From Klebsormidium nitens (Eukaryota > Streptophyta > Klebsormidiophyceae > Klebsormidiales > Klebsormidiaceae): a stretch of DNA of 64,000 bases. The stretch covers positions 26,001-90,000 of the forward strand of contig DF237333.1 of NCBI GenBank assembly GCA_000708835.1. The letters are read 5' to 3'. The notes below the pieces were generated by a model that saw only the letters and a list, made by a program, of their open reading frames with translations, did no database searches and was not told the DNA's origin. Shown here piece after piece: positions 1 to 10,400 of the stretch (positions within the stretch are counted from its first letter, which is position 1; the number at the start of each line of letters is the position of its first letter). The translations under genes and the position numbers were made by a program.

Positions 1-271
1 GATTTGCTTTGCTGCCTCGTTTCAGCACGCAAACCTGGGACGGTCACGTAAGCTCTGTAAAGATCTCGATCAAGTTGTCGAAAACTCTCAACAAGCGCCC
101 GGACCCGAGACTGGACTCTCCAACGCCCTAAGCTAAACCCGAATTTGCATGTGAAGGGGACTTCCGTTTTTCTTCCATACGATGTCTGTTCTCGGCGCTC
201 CTTTCGCGACTTTTAACTGGCTGGTCCACTTGAACATTGAAGTTTTCATTGTTTTCCATTTGGCTGAACAG

Positions 272-495
272 TTGGCACCAAGATACAGATCGTTAACCAC
301 TTTGTCCCGAATCCTGCAGATATTCTGACCGAGGTTGCCGAGCAACACGCCGGAATGAGAATCGGTGTCCTGGCCAGCGGACCGACAGAGCTTGTCCACA
401 ACGTCGTCTCGCAGTGCCGCCGGAAGAACGGAATCTTTACCGGCGGACAGAACGGGGCGTTCTTCGATCTGCACACCATTAGCTACACTCTTTAG
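272..495 (+). CDS. 3' end of a ferric reductase (FRO/FRE)-like oxidoreductase, last exon (partial gene)
   Basis: The last exon reads in one frame from a good acceptor (pyrimidine-rich tract ending AACAG at 271) to TAG at 493-495. It encodes about 74 residues. The segment IGVLASGP followed by TELVHNVVSQC resembles the NAD(P)-binding GVLxxGP motif near the C-terminus of ferric-chelate reductases and NADPH oxidases. The final DLHTISYTL resembles the FxSISF-type ending of FRO proteins better than NOX endings. Such enzymes are multi-pass membrane flavocytochromes that reduce Fe(III) with cytosolic NADPH. All membrane, haem and FAD parts lie left of the window. A candidate 22-nt micro-exon at 26-47, with strong acceptor TTTCAG and donor GTAAGC, may precede this exon; its frame cannot be proven. 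An NADPH oxidase is the alternative. Confidence 0.65.
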
Positions 496-2482
496 ATTAT
501 TGTACTTTGGCCGTCTAAGCACGCGTGGATTGCACAGATTGTTAATCGATTGAATGTAGACGTTCTTAGATGGAACCAGTAACTTGAGAAGCGAGCTTGA
601 CGAGCCGGAACAAGTCTGTATAAAGCTTCGAGGAAAGGGAGCTACTTTGCAAGGCTCTAGTCCAGTCAGTAGGGCTCATTTCAGGGAATGCAGGGCTAAA
701 ATGAATAGCTAGGCGGGTTGAACAGAAAGGGGCAGGTGTCTCAATAAGGGTTCCACATTAACAGAACGTTGAGACCAACTTTGGTACGAACTGGCCGTAA
801 AATGTTGCTCACTAGATTCTTGAGGATTTTACGGTCAATAAGAAGTCGAACACTCGAGGAGGTAGACGTGAATTGTTGCCCTTGAAGCTGTGGTAATCCG
901 TCCATACCCGCTGGGTGCATATGTGCGTTGTTGAGTCGTCGGATATCGATACATACATCACATTATAAAGCCCGTACCGAGGCATGGGGCTTAATTGAGT
1001 ACATGGGTTCGGGGCCGAGTTCTACCTAACAAGCTAATTGATCTACATGATCTGATCTACCTGCAAGCAAGAGCTTACATGGCATGGTTCCTCCTTATGT
1101 AGGGTTCGTTAAGTATTTCCTTACTGCAGAGTTCTAACTGTGTCTCTCCTAAGCGGCTAGCGTCGTACAGCTAATTTGTTTGACCTATCATGCCTACACT
1201 GCCCATTCTTCCAGGTCCTCCATAATAGTGCTCGTTGAAACTGTAGAATTTGGTGGGGCACTGTGTCGGTGCTTCGGAGGTGTGCTTGCGAGCAGGCGTC
1301 CAACTTGTCGGTTCGGAGCCAATATCCCATTACTCAATTCCTCCGAGGGCATCCCTTAGCACAAGCCGCATGCGGTTTTACCACAGTTGATCGCTGCCAG
1401 GATTTGCAAGCCGCATAGTTCCGTATTCGGAGGGAATTTTCCTTCTTGTTCGATTCATACCCACGTCCATTGCAGCATCAAATCAAATTCGGAGGTTAAA
1501 TTGGTCTACCCGGTTTCTATTGAACCTTTGCAGTTCTTAAAGAGTAATTATTATATAAAGCATGTTTAATTATGCATTGGTATCTGCGTTGATATGTAAC
1601 CCCTTCCGATTTGGAATATGAAGTGGTATCGACATTGATCTTTACAACTCGATGGGTTGGATAAACAGGAATCGAAGGATGGTATAGCGACAGAATATGA
1701 TGAAATTACCCAACTTACCATCCAGATATAGTAAAATTTGTCAATCATGCCCCGACGAGAAATTATGCCTAAGGTTAGCCTGCAGATGTTTCACAAGTAG
1801 TTCTATGGTATCAGGAAATAACTCGCATGTACAGCGATATAAGCAAATAAAGATGTATACATGTGCAGATCAACAATGTTATTGCATATTGACGTGTGAG
1901 GTTAGATTGGCAAATAATAGAAAGTAGCTAATGATGATGGGGGAAAAGACTATGACCAGGTGGATTTGTAAGGTTTTGAATTACTGAGTGAATCAATTCA
2001 AAAATATGGGTGGCAGTAAATGTACAAAGGTATCGTCCAGAATTTACCAACAAATATATCATCCGACCCCGTCGCGGCTTGAACATATCTATCATTCAGT
2101 TTGTATACGAAGATAAGTACAAAACTCGATTTGCTTATGAATGTGCGCGCAAATGATTGATCTCGTCCTTACAGATCTTTCATTATGGTACAAGCCGTAA
2201 GAAAAACCCCGCCTTGCTCTTGTATTCCTCCGTTTGACCCATTCCGCTTGACCAACTTTCGCCTCGTAGAAAACTAGCAACCTAACTGCTCACCTCCTCG
2301 TGCAAATAAGCTCCAACCACCCCACTACTCCTCAACAACCCACCGCCCGTCACACATATCGATTCGACCCTTACCATCCCTCTCGCGCTGTATACCGCCC
2401 CCATACCGCCTTGTACCAATCGATTCTAAAATTCTCCCTTCACCCTTCATTCTAGAGAGCAAAGGCTTAACCCTGGAAATCC
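496..2482. other. Intergenic region between convergent genes; nothing recognised
   Basis: This stretch lies between the 3' ends of the plus-strand reductase gene and the minus-strand VWA gene. It should hold both 3' untranslated regions. Short open frames here (60-76 codons) have no recognisable motifs, splice structure or coding-like composition. The part around 1560-2100 is AT-rich compared with neighbouring exons. I see no RNA gene or mobile element. Confidence 0.6.
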
Positions 2483-5400
2483 TTAACCCTCATCCTCTGC
2501 GTCGTAAGAGGGATCCACCGCCCCGACCATGAGCTTCACCAGCCAAATCTCAACCGTCATGTCAATTCCCTTCCGCTTGAACTCCTCAGCCTCCAGCTCG
2601 TAGTATGACGTGCAATCGATCACATCGCCAACCTCCGGACTCTTGTCCAACTTCTCCAAAAAGTGCTGCGCGCGCTGGTCACGTCCGACCTGCAGAGACA
2701 GCGGGGCGCACTTTTCAGTGAATATGTGAACGAAAACTTCTCAAAAAGTGGCTGCTTTAGCGTCTTTTTAGTCAGCGTGACATTGAAGATCATTCCCGGT
2801 TACTCACCACCACCTCGGGGGCTTTATCGAGTCAAATTCAAACAGCGAAGCATCAAAATATATCCCGTCTTGCAGGAACGGTTGGCGAAGAAAGATGTGA
2901 ACCACTTTTTGACTTTTTGAAACCAAGCAAACCAAACAGTGGTTCTCGCAGATTCAGTTCATCCACCAGTGATAGGAAGCTTAAACATTATGTCAAAATG
3001 AAAGCAGAAACAACTTTTCTGCGAATGCAATCAGTGTCTTTGCCCAAAAGGTCACCAACAATCCGCTCCACACACAGTCGCACCTCGCAAAGCTCTTTGA
3101 CAGCACAATTTGCGGGAAGCAACCTCACCTGCGCAAACTGGAAGGCAACTGCCTTAGGTCCATACTGCGGCGCAAGCTGCCTCCTCGCGTTTGCAATGAC
3201 CTGCAAGATCGCATCGCGCGGGCTATCTGACGGCTCCCCGTCTGTGATGGTGATAACTAGAACGGGCTTCGCCAGCTGACCGGACCGCGCCAGATTGAAA
3301 ACCACGGGCTCCAGCACGTGGCTCTGCATGCTGCCGGCGAGAGGAGTCAGGCCCTGGAAGCGGACTTGCTTCACGATGCCCTCAGCTTCCTGGGCATTCC
3401 TGCAAGCAAAAAGAAAGCAGCGGTTGAGGAGTTTGCATATGGAAGGATTGCAGATTTTGTACACAGATGCGCAGTAAGTAGTGCACAGGAATCGTATGCA
3501 AGTACTAAAGGGGCGCTCTGTAGACGAGTCTCACTGCGCTGATCAACATGATTCAGATTGAATGTGTATGCAAACAAGGCAGCAGTACACATAGAGCTGC
3601 AGAAGGGATCTTCGTCGCTCCAGCTTTGTGAATGCATTCCCAAAAGAGAGTCTCGAAAGTTATTTTACATAGACGTTGGGAGGGAAACAGACAAAGACCA
3701 AAGAGGCTCTGGAGCCAGGGAATCAGTTGCATTGTGAATTATTTGTAGAACCAAGACTGCTCGCTTCACCTGATGCCATTACCCTGGACGTTGGAGTTGA
3801 GGAAACGAATCAGGATGCCGTCTTGGTCGAACATGGTGGCCACTTCGGCAACTTTGCTGAGTACCAGCTTCAAGTCCTCAATGCGCTCGCCCTGCTCCTC
3901 AAAGGACATCGAAGAAGAGTCGTCTGCCAGGATGACGATATCGTAGAGCCCAAGGCAGGCCAGGTCGATGGCCAGCTCCTTAGGCATGCCCCACCTGCAG
4001 ATCAAAAAGAATATATGTTAAGAGTCTTGGTTAATATCAACCTTGGCAAACAGTAGAACATTCTGATCTGAAGAAACACTTGTGACAAAGCATGATGACT
4101 CCCAAAATCGACCTGAGATCAAGAGGTAACAAGTCGAAAGACACAAAGATGGAATATAAAGAGTAATAACAGAAAGCTGCCATATCGTGGTACAATGTTG
4201 AATCAAGTCGTTCAGATCCTCCAGTTGAACAAGCTCATGATCAGAAAACATATGGAACTTCGTTACTGCATGCAAACCAACTTTAGCATTCTGAACGCCT
4301 TGTTTGATAAGTTCGATTGGCAAGTTAAATCACTGAACAAACAACCATACAATGCAGACACCCCTCCATTTCCACTCTACCTGCAACCAACTTGCAAAAT
4401 GGTATATACATCAAAAGATGATACATGTATTACAACATGGACAAAAGACATGTAACTTTACCTAGCAGCCAGCGCATTGAAGTCCACCGTCTGCTCAATC
4501 CTTTGGGCAAGTGTTTGCAGCTGCTGAGGCTGGTAGAAGCGATGAAGCTGGTTGACCTGAACTATGCTCTGCAACTTGGCCAGAATGCCCTGGTTTTGGC
4601 CCTGGTTTTGGCCCTGAGCTTGGCCTGCATGCAAACGACAGAGCTTTAGGTTTATAAGGCGCGCTCAACTCTGGTAAAGAGCAATTGGTAAACAAAACGT
4701 AACACTCATGTTTCCTCCGGATCTCATCAAATTGCCTGCTCTTTATGCTTGTTACACCACTTCACACACGAGCAAGATCATCTGCCAAACATAAAGATGA
4801 TCAAGGGTGGTGGCTTTTTGACGACGCGAGCCAATGTGAAATGGTGGGAGAAGAACTGCATGCAGCGGAAAATGCAAACTGAATGCTTATTTCGAGGGGT
4901 AAACCGTTACAGGCAGGTAAGCTGACTACATTTAGACATCCATCAGAAAAAGATCAATTCGTAAAATATAGCCTTCAGTAGCAAACTTTTGAACAAAACC
5001 ACAATCAAGACCCGGTTTTAATGCAGCAAGTAAGAAGATTGCTGAGAACTCGTTTCAGAATCTTCTTGGATGACTCGAAATGGAACACTCGCAAATTCGA
5101 GCTCGATCGTGGAAGAGCTAGGCCAGAACCAATGTAGCTAACCTTGCAACTGAGGTACACCCATCTGGTTCTGGCCTTGACCTTGATTGTAAGCATGAGA
5201 GTACTGCTGCGGCTGACCGAACTGATTGTAACCCTGGGAGCCGTACTGTGGCGGCTGACCGTACTGCTGCAGGAACTGGCCTTGAGTCTGGTTATAGCCT
5301 TGAAAGTACGGTGGCGGCTGGCCATGCTGCTGCAAGAATTGAGCAGCCTGAGAGCCTCCATAACCCCCATACTTACCCTGCTGCCCATACTGGCCACCCT

Positions 5401-5860
5401 GTTGGCCGAACTGGCCCCCCTGCTGTCCCCCCTGCTGACCAAACTGGCCGCCCTGCTGGTTCCCCTGCTGTCCAAACTGACCATTCTGCTGTCCAAACTG
5501 GTTTCCCTGCTGACCGAACTGGCCGCCTTGCTGACCGAATTGGCCGCCTTGCTGACCAGACTGGCCGCCTTGCTGTCCAAACTGGCTACCCTGTTGTCCA
5601 AACTGGCCTCCTGGCTGTCCGTAACCACTCTGGTTTCCTTGCATGTTGGCACCCTGCATGCCTCCATGCTGCCCGGGCTGAGCACCATAGCCGGGAGCAG
5701 GATACGCTTGGGTCGGCCCCCCCGAGCTGGGTGGAGCACCGTATTGCTGCTGCTGCTGAGGGGCGGCCGGAGGCGCAGATGGAGTGAAGCCCCCCGGAGC
5801 GCCAGGTGGCGCCCCGGCAGGCCCCCCAGCAGGCTTCTGCAATTTGCTGGCAAGTCCCAT
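2483..5860 (-). CDS. VWA-domain protein with Gln/Gly-rich low-complexity N-terminus, 5 exons, complete
   Basis: Exons on the minus strand are 5143-5860, 4462-4624, 3770-3994, 3129-3399 and 2483-2689. All junctions are GT-AG with consistent phases, giving 528 codons including TAA, or 527 aa. Residues 1-239 are Pro-rich, then GQFGQQG-like repeats. Exon 2 adds a QGQNQ run and a helical stretch (about 255-292). Exons 3-5 form a VWA domain. Its metal-binding MIDAS residues look complete: DDSSS near residue 318, a Thr in GLTPL, and Asp in TDGEP. VWA domains mediate Mg-dependent protein binding; the partner is unknown. There is no signal peptide or membrane segment, so a cytoplasmic or nuclear location is inferred. 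An acceptor-like site (TTTCAG) just upstream of the ATG suggests an intron in the 5' leader. The Q/G-rich region could be prion-like or phase-separating; this is inference. RGLG/copine ubiquitin ligases also carry VWA domains, but no RING finger is present here. Confidence 0.85.
5380..5640 (-). repeat. Coding minisatellite encoding GQFGQQG-type heptad repeats
   Basis: About a dozen degenerate units of 18-21 bp lie inside exon 1 of the VWA gene. On the plus strand each resembles CTGCTGACCGAACTGGCCGCC. In the coding frame they give repeats of G-Q-F-G-Q-Q-G with N/S substitutions. The frame is kept throughout, which suggests selection on the protein. Repeat number is probably polymorphic. Confidence 0.85.
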
Positions 5861-7481
5861 CGGAGAAGTCTGAAGCTGGTCTGAAATGCAAAGCCTCTCT
5901 CTTTAGTGGTGCACGCGACAATCGCTTGTGATGAACGGTTGGTTGGTAGTAGAAAATCAAGGACAGTTGCTGGCGCAACAACTTAGTTGTAAGCTCCTTG
6001 TTTGCTGAAGCAAGAAACTTTGAAAGCTGGAATTTTGGTTTACGAAATGGTCTCGAAGATGGAGGACCTTCCTACTTTATGGCCAACGAATTTTGTTCAA
6101 TGCATTGTGATCGAGACTCAAGAGTCGATATCTTCCTGCCCAGTGCCCCAGAGCTACCCAATTTAGGCTCTTCAGAGACTGAAATCAGTTGTAGAGCATT
6201 CACGAGTCTAAGGCAGTATCTACTGGGCTTCTTGGAAGGCGCCCTTAGAGGTGTGACCTAAGGCTTCGCCCCGTCGGAAAGCGGCGAATCCCAGCTCGCC
6301 CAATCACCGGCTTCCAGACGCCTACGTGGAAGCTTCTCGGGCCTTCGCAGTGCGAACGAGATTCACGCCAGCTGGGGGACAGCACCCGCCACGTGTCTGA
6401 GTTTCACGCTGTTTCGACTTCGAAGTGGCAGATGTTCACAGACCGAATCTTTGAATCTTGCATGGTGGCACACACCGAATCGTAGTCTACCAATAGCGTG
6501 CGACATGCAAGGGATTAAAGCGTCAGACTCGTGCAAAGATCTGAACCTACCGGGGCCGCGGCCCGGGCGGCGCCGGGCCTGGGGTATCCCGATACGCTAT
6601 GATCCTAGTCGTTCTAACGTACCGGTACGGTTCCTGTCGATCGACACTACCGGTCACGCATGAGTTAAATACGATCTGTACATCCGCTTGTTCGGAAATT
6701 GTCATTTCAATACAACGGATGTAGCAAGTTCGCGAAGTGCAAAATGCAGGCTGATTAAAAGATACCTACGTTTGCGGCAACTGACACTTCGTGTCAATAG
6801 AAACACGTCATTTCACAAATGAAGAATCGAGATGGCCCAACAATATAGCCCAAACTTACGCGCGGCGGCATGAATCACAACCTCGATGGCCAAGCTGACT
6901 GAAAAGTACCAGTATCATGGCTGGTGCGCCAATATGCAGATGCGGAGGAGGATTCTTTCTCTTTCGCCGCCGACCTTAAAAGACTTTCCTTATATGTACA
7001 AGAGCATGTTTGTCTTGGCTCGCATTTCCAAATCTCATCATGTCGGTAAGCTGTTGATATCTATCCAGCAACCGAACTCGATGTCTATCTTGGAAGTGAG
7101 AAAGTCCCTAGCTTGACTCGACTTCCACAATTCGCACGCCTGAACTCCTTATGCTACTTGCGTTTTATGCAAGCGTTTGTACCCGATCAACCTTCCCTAC
7201 GATACACATCTCCTTCAACGTATTCCTCCATCCAATCAAGGGTTTGAACGTCGAACGCACCATTCTATTCACATCCATAGCCGTCCTTCACATACTGGAT
7301 AGCGCAGCCACTTCGAAATTGCAGGTTACAGGCCTACACATAGGCTAGGAGATTCTTTTCCTTGACCACACTGATCAGTGCAACCAGCCAAACCTTAACC
7401 TACTTTTGACCATCCTCCAATCAAGGCTTAAGCCAGGAAACATATCTACATACAGAGTGGCTTCTATGAGCCGACTTCTTA
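5861..7481. other. Intergenic: upstream region of the VWA gene and 3' region of the Dicer-like gene
   Basis: Both flanking genes are on the minus strand, so this region should hold the promoter and 5' leader of the VWA gene (about 5861-6700) and the 3' untranslated part of the Dicer-like gene (below 7482). A GC-rich block at 6550-6590 contains a 12-bp perfect palindrome (GGGCCGCGGCCC, 6553-6564). Two 10-bp palindromes follow at 6619-6628 and 6636-6645. No coding exon, tRNA or transposon was recognised. Confidence 0.5.
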
Positions 7482-10400
7482 TTACACATTCTGCACGGCG
7501 ACGCTCTCCTCGCGGAGCTTTTGCAGTAACAGCAGTGCGGCACTCTGCTTGGCGCGCTTCAGCGATGGCAGCACTTCCCCAGCGGCACATGCCACGGTCT
7601 GCTCCTCGAAGATGACACGCGCCTCGTAGCCGTACCTGGCAGAGAGTGACGTAAGCGGTGCGTCAGCCAAAACATCCTTGAGAGGCCATGTGCTTGGCCG
7701 CAAAGACTGGAGCGGTTCGAAAGTCAAATGCATCTATACTAAGATACGGACCTCGCATGTGAAGAAGACAATTTCCAGCATCAAACTAGCTTATGGTACC
7801 AATTCGCCGACAAGTGCGGTTCAGCAAAAGATTTATTCATCGAAAAGGTCAACATCAGAAAGGTTAGGAGACTTCGGACAACTTGCTCAGGGTTTCGAAG
7901 CTGAAAGAGTAAGCCGTATCATCAGCTATGAGGCCCATCCGGGGGTTCGCAATCTCCTTCACATAAGCTTTACAAAGGGCGGGCAAGTGGATATTGCTCG
8001 ACTTACCTGAACGACGGCGCGGCCCCCTCCTTGACGACCTCGAAGTAGCGCGGCCGCGGCCAGCCGCGCTTGATGCACTCCTCGCGCAGCTTGAGCCGGA
8101 TCGCGCCGCGCCGCCGCTTGCGCTCCTCGGGGCTCAGGTCCGGGAGCGCGCGGCCCTCGCGCACTTCGGCTTCCTCCACCGATTGCAAATAGTCCAGGGC
8201 CTGCGGAACAGACGGAGACATACTTTCAGAAAGTGACGGTTGTTGGACGTATGATGGACGAAGGACTTGTCAACTTCGTCCTTCGTGTTGTCTGACGTCC
8301 TGTGAGCGACTTATGAGTGGACGAAGAGTCCACTCCGTTGGCTTCTTTTGAGTTGAAGTGAGAAGAACGTTATCCGGCATTTCGATCAGGAACGTCACGC
8401 TGTTCCGTCTCCCAAAAGCCCGCGGTATCCCTTACGTCTGAGACCAATGTCGCTGTTGTTGCCGGATGCACTGATCAACGGTGTGGCACTAATCAGAAAC
8501 TGAGAAATTGTAAGTGTCTGTTTGCCACCGCATCTCTCTTTTTGTTGACGTCCTCATGAAAAAGGCTTCCCTTTTCAGCGTCCAACAAACTGACCTCTTT
8601 GCAACCAATCGAACAAGTCAAAGCAGAGTACATCTTTACCGGCAAGACAGTTCTCGGTGTCGGTTTTTTCCTCTTCTCAGCCTCGCCTCAACCCCCCAAA
8701 AGAATCAGACCCCACCTACCTCTTTGGCGGCGACCTTGCGCGCGGCGTCGACGCGCATTCCGGTTCCGCTGGCGACCCGCTCTCCGTCCAGCGAGATGTC
8801 CACCCGGAACATGGTGCCCACTTTGGCGCTCGCGTAATCGATGTCCAGGCTGCGCCGCTGCGCGCGCTCCTGGAGCTCGCGCACAGGGTGCACGCGCAGC
8901 GTCTCCGGGGTCACGATCGGCTGCATCAGCCGGCGGAAGACCTGCCGGGGACGAGGAGGTGACGTCAGGAGCGGGGAAGAGTGACGTCAAAAGAGACGTG
9001 CTGATCAATAGCATCCGAATTTTGCATGTTCACTTGGATAGAGTTCGTAAGCTTCGCGCGAGGCGGCTCCTGCGCTGTGCGGGAATGACTTTGAGCCGAA
9101 AGGCTTCCAAAATTTGAGTAGACGCGAAAGGTTCGTGCTCATCCCATCAGAAAACGTTTGGTGGCTCCGCAAACTCTTTGCGGCAGAGGACGCCACTGAG
9201 AACTGCGGCGGCCGCTGTACAAACGCTCTATCTATTGGTGCTCAAAACTGGTTATAATTCAGTTGGTGTCAACCTCTTGAAGCACAGAACCAAAGCGTCA
9301 GCAGACCAGGCTGGTGGGCACTATCAAAAGCTCCGTGGAAGCAGCCTCACCTTCCAGACTTGGTCATGGTCGAGCTCCGAATCGAGGAGAACGGCGGCAG
9401 CCACGGACTCGACAAGGTCACCCAAAACCTGCAAGAATGGGCAGATCGTTCAGCTTTGATGCAGACGCGGTTGACGGGATCTTTACGGGAAAAGAGGACC
9501 TTGCTGAAGGATGGCCAGTCACCAAGCAATTGACGAGAACCGTGTGCCCTTTGAAGTCCACACAATCGGAGTGAGCCACGCTCAATTGAAGCGTTTCGGC
9601 TGTCATCTGCGCCGTCAATTATCCGGAATCTCACGAGCCAAGTGCCCCGAACTTTCTCACGATCGTTGGGTTTTCTTAGCTACATCCTTTCCAAGGCTGC
9701 GGCCAACAAAGTAAGGATTGGATCAACAAGGGACTAGGGAATCTTGTGTTTCGCAACAAAACAAAAGATTCAATCTGGAAGCACATCAGCTCCCGGCGAA
9801 CCTTTAGTATCACAATCTATCAACGCGGCCCCCAACAACTAGCAACGCGCGCGGCGCGCCCGCGCGCCCACCTTGGGCGCGTGCACGATGGCGATGCCGA
9901 AGGCGGCGCTGCCGAGGTCGGGGTCGCGCTCCGCGGCCGCGACACGCGCGAACTCGGTGACGTGGCGCAGCAGGTCGGAGGAGCCGTGACGTAAGTGGTG
10001 CTGGAAGCCGAAGCGCAGGCACAGCCGTGCAAAGCGCTCGTTGTTCACGGCCGCCTGCCGCAGGTACGTCAGCACGCCGGGGCTGATGTCTGCGGGTGAC
10101 GTCAGGCAAGAGGTTTCTTTCTGCGGCAAGACTTTTCGCGAAAAGACTTTGACTGACGGGCCGGGGTAAGTATGTTTCATTGCGCGCAGGGAAACTTGGT
10201 CTCCAGTAGCCGGAAGTGGCGTGGAGCCAGAGCCGTCATCAAACGACGGAAAGGTTATCCAGCTAACAACCGGCAAACATGTTTATTCTGGACGCATTGT
10301 GGGAGTCATTGTCAAGTTTCATGGAGGCAGATTGCACGTCGGTAGGAAGAAGAGACTGAATACAGTCACGTTGCAGGGCGCAATCGGCCTTCCAAAAGAT

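Noticed and set aside
5005-5884. Long open frames on both strands over the VWA exon 1
   Set aside because: They are shadows of the in-frame minisatellite, which keeps several frames open. Only the minus frame starting at 5860 joins VWA exons with correct phases.
6470-6600. Possible tRNA-like segment
   Set aside because: No acceptor stem or T-arm with GTTCGA could be matched; no tRNA was found anywhere in the window.
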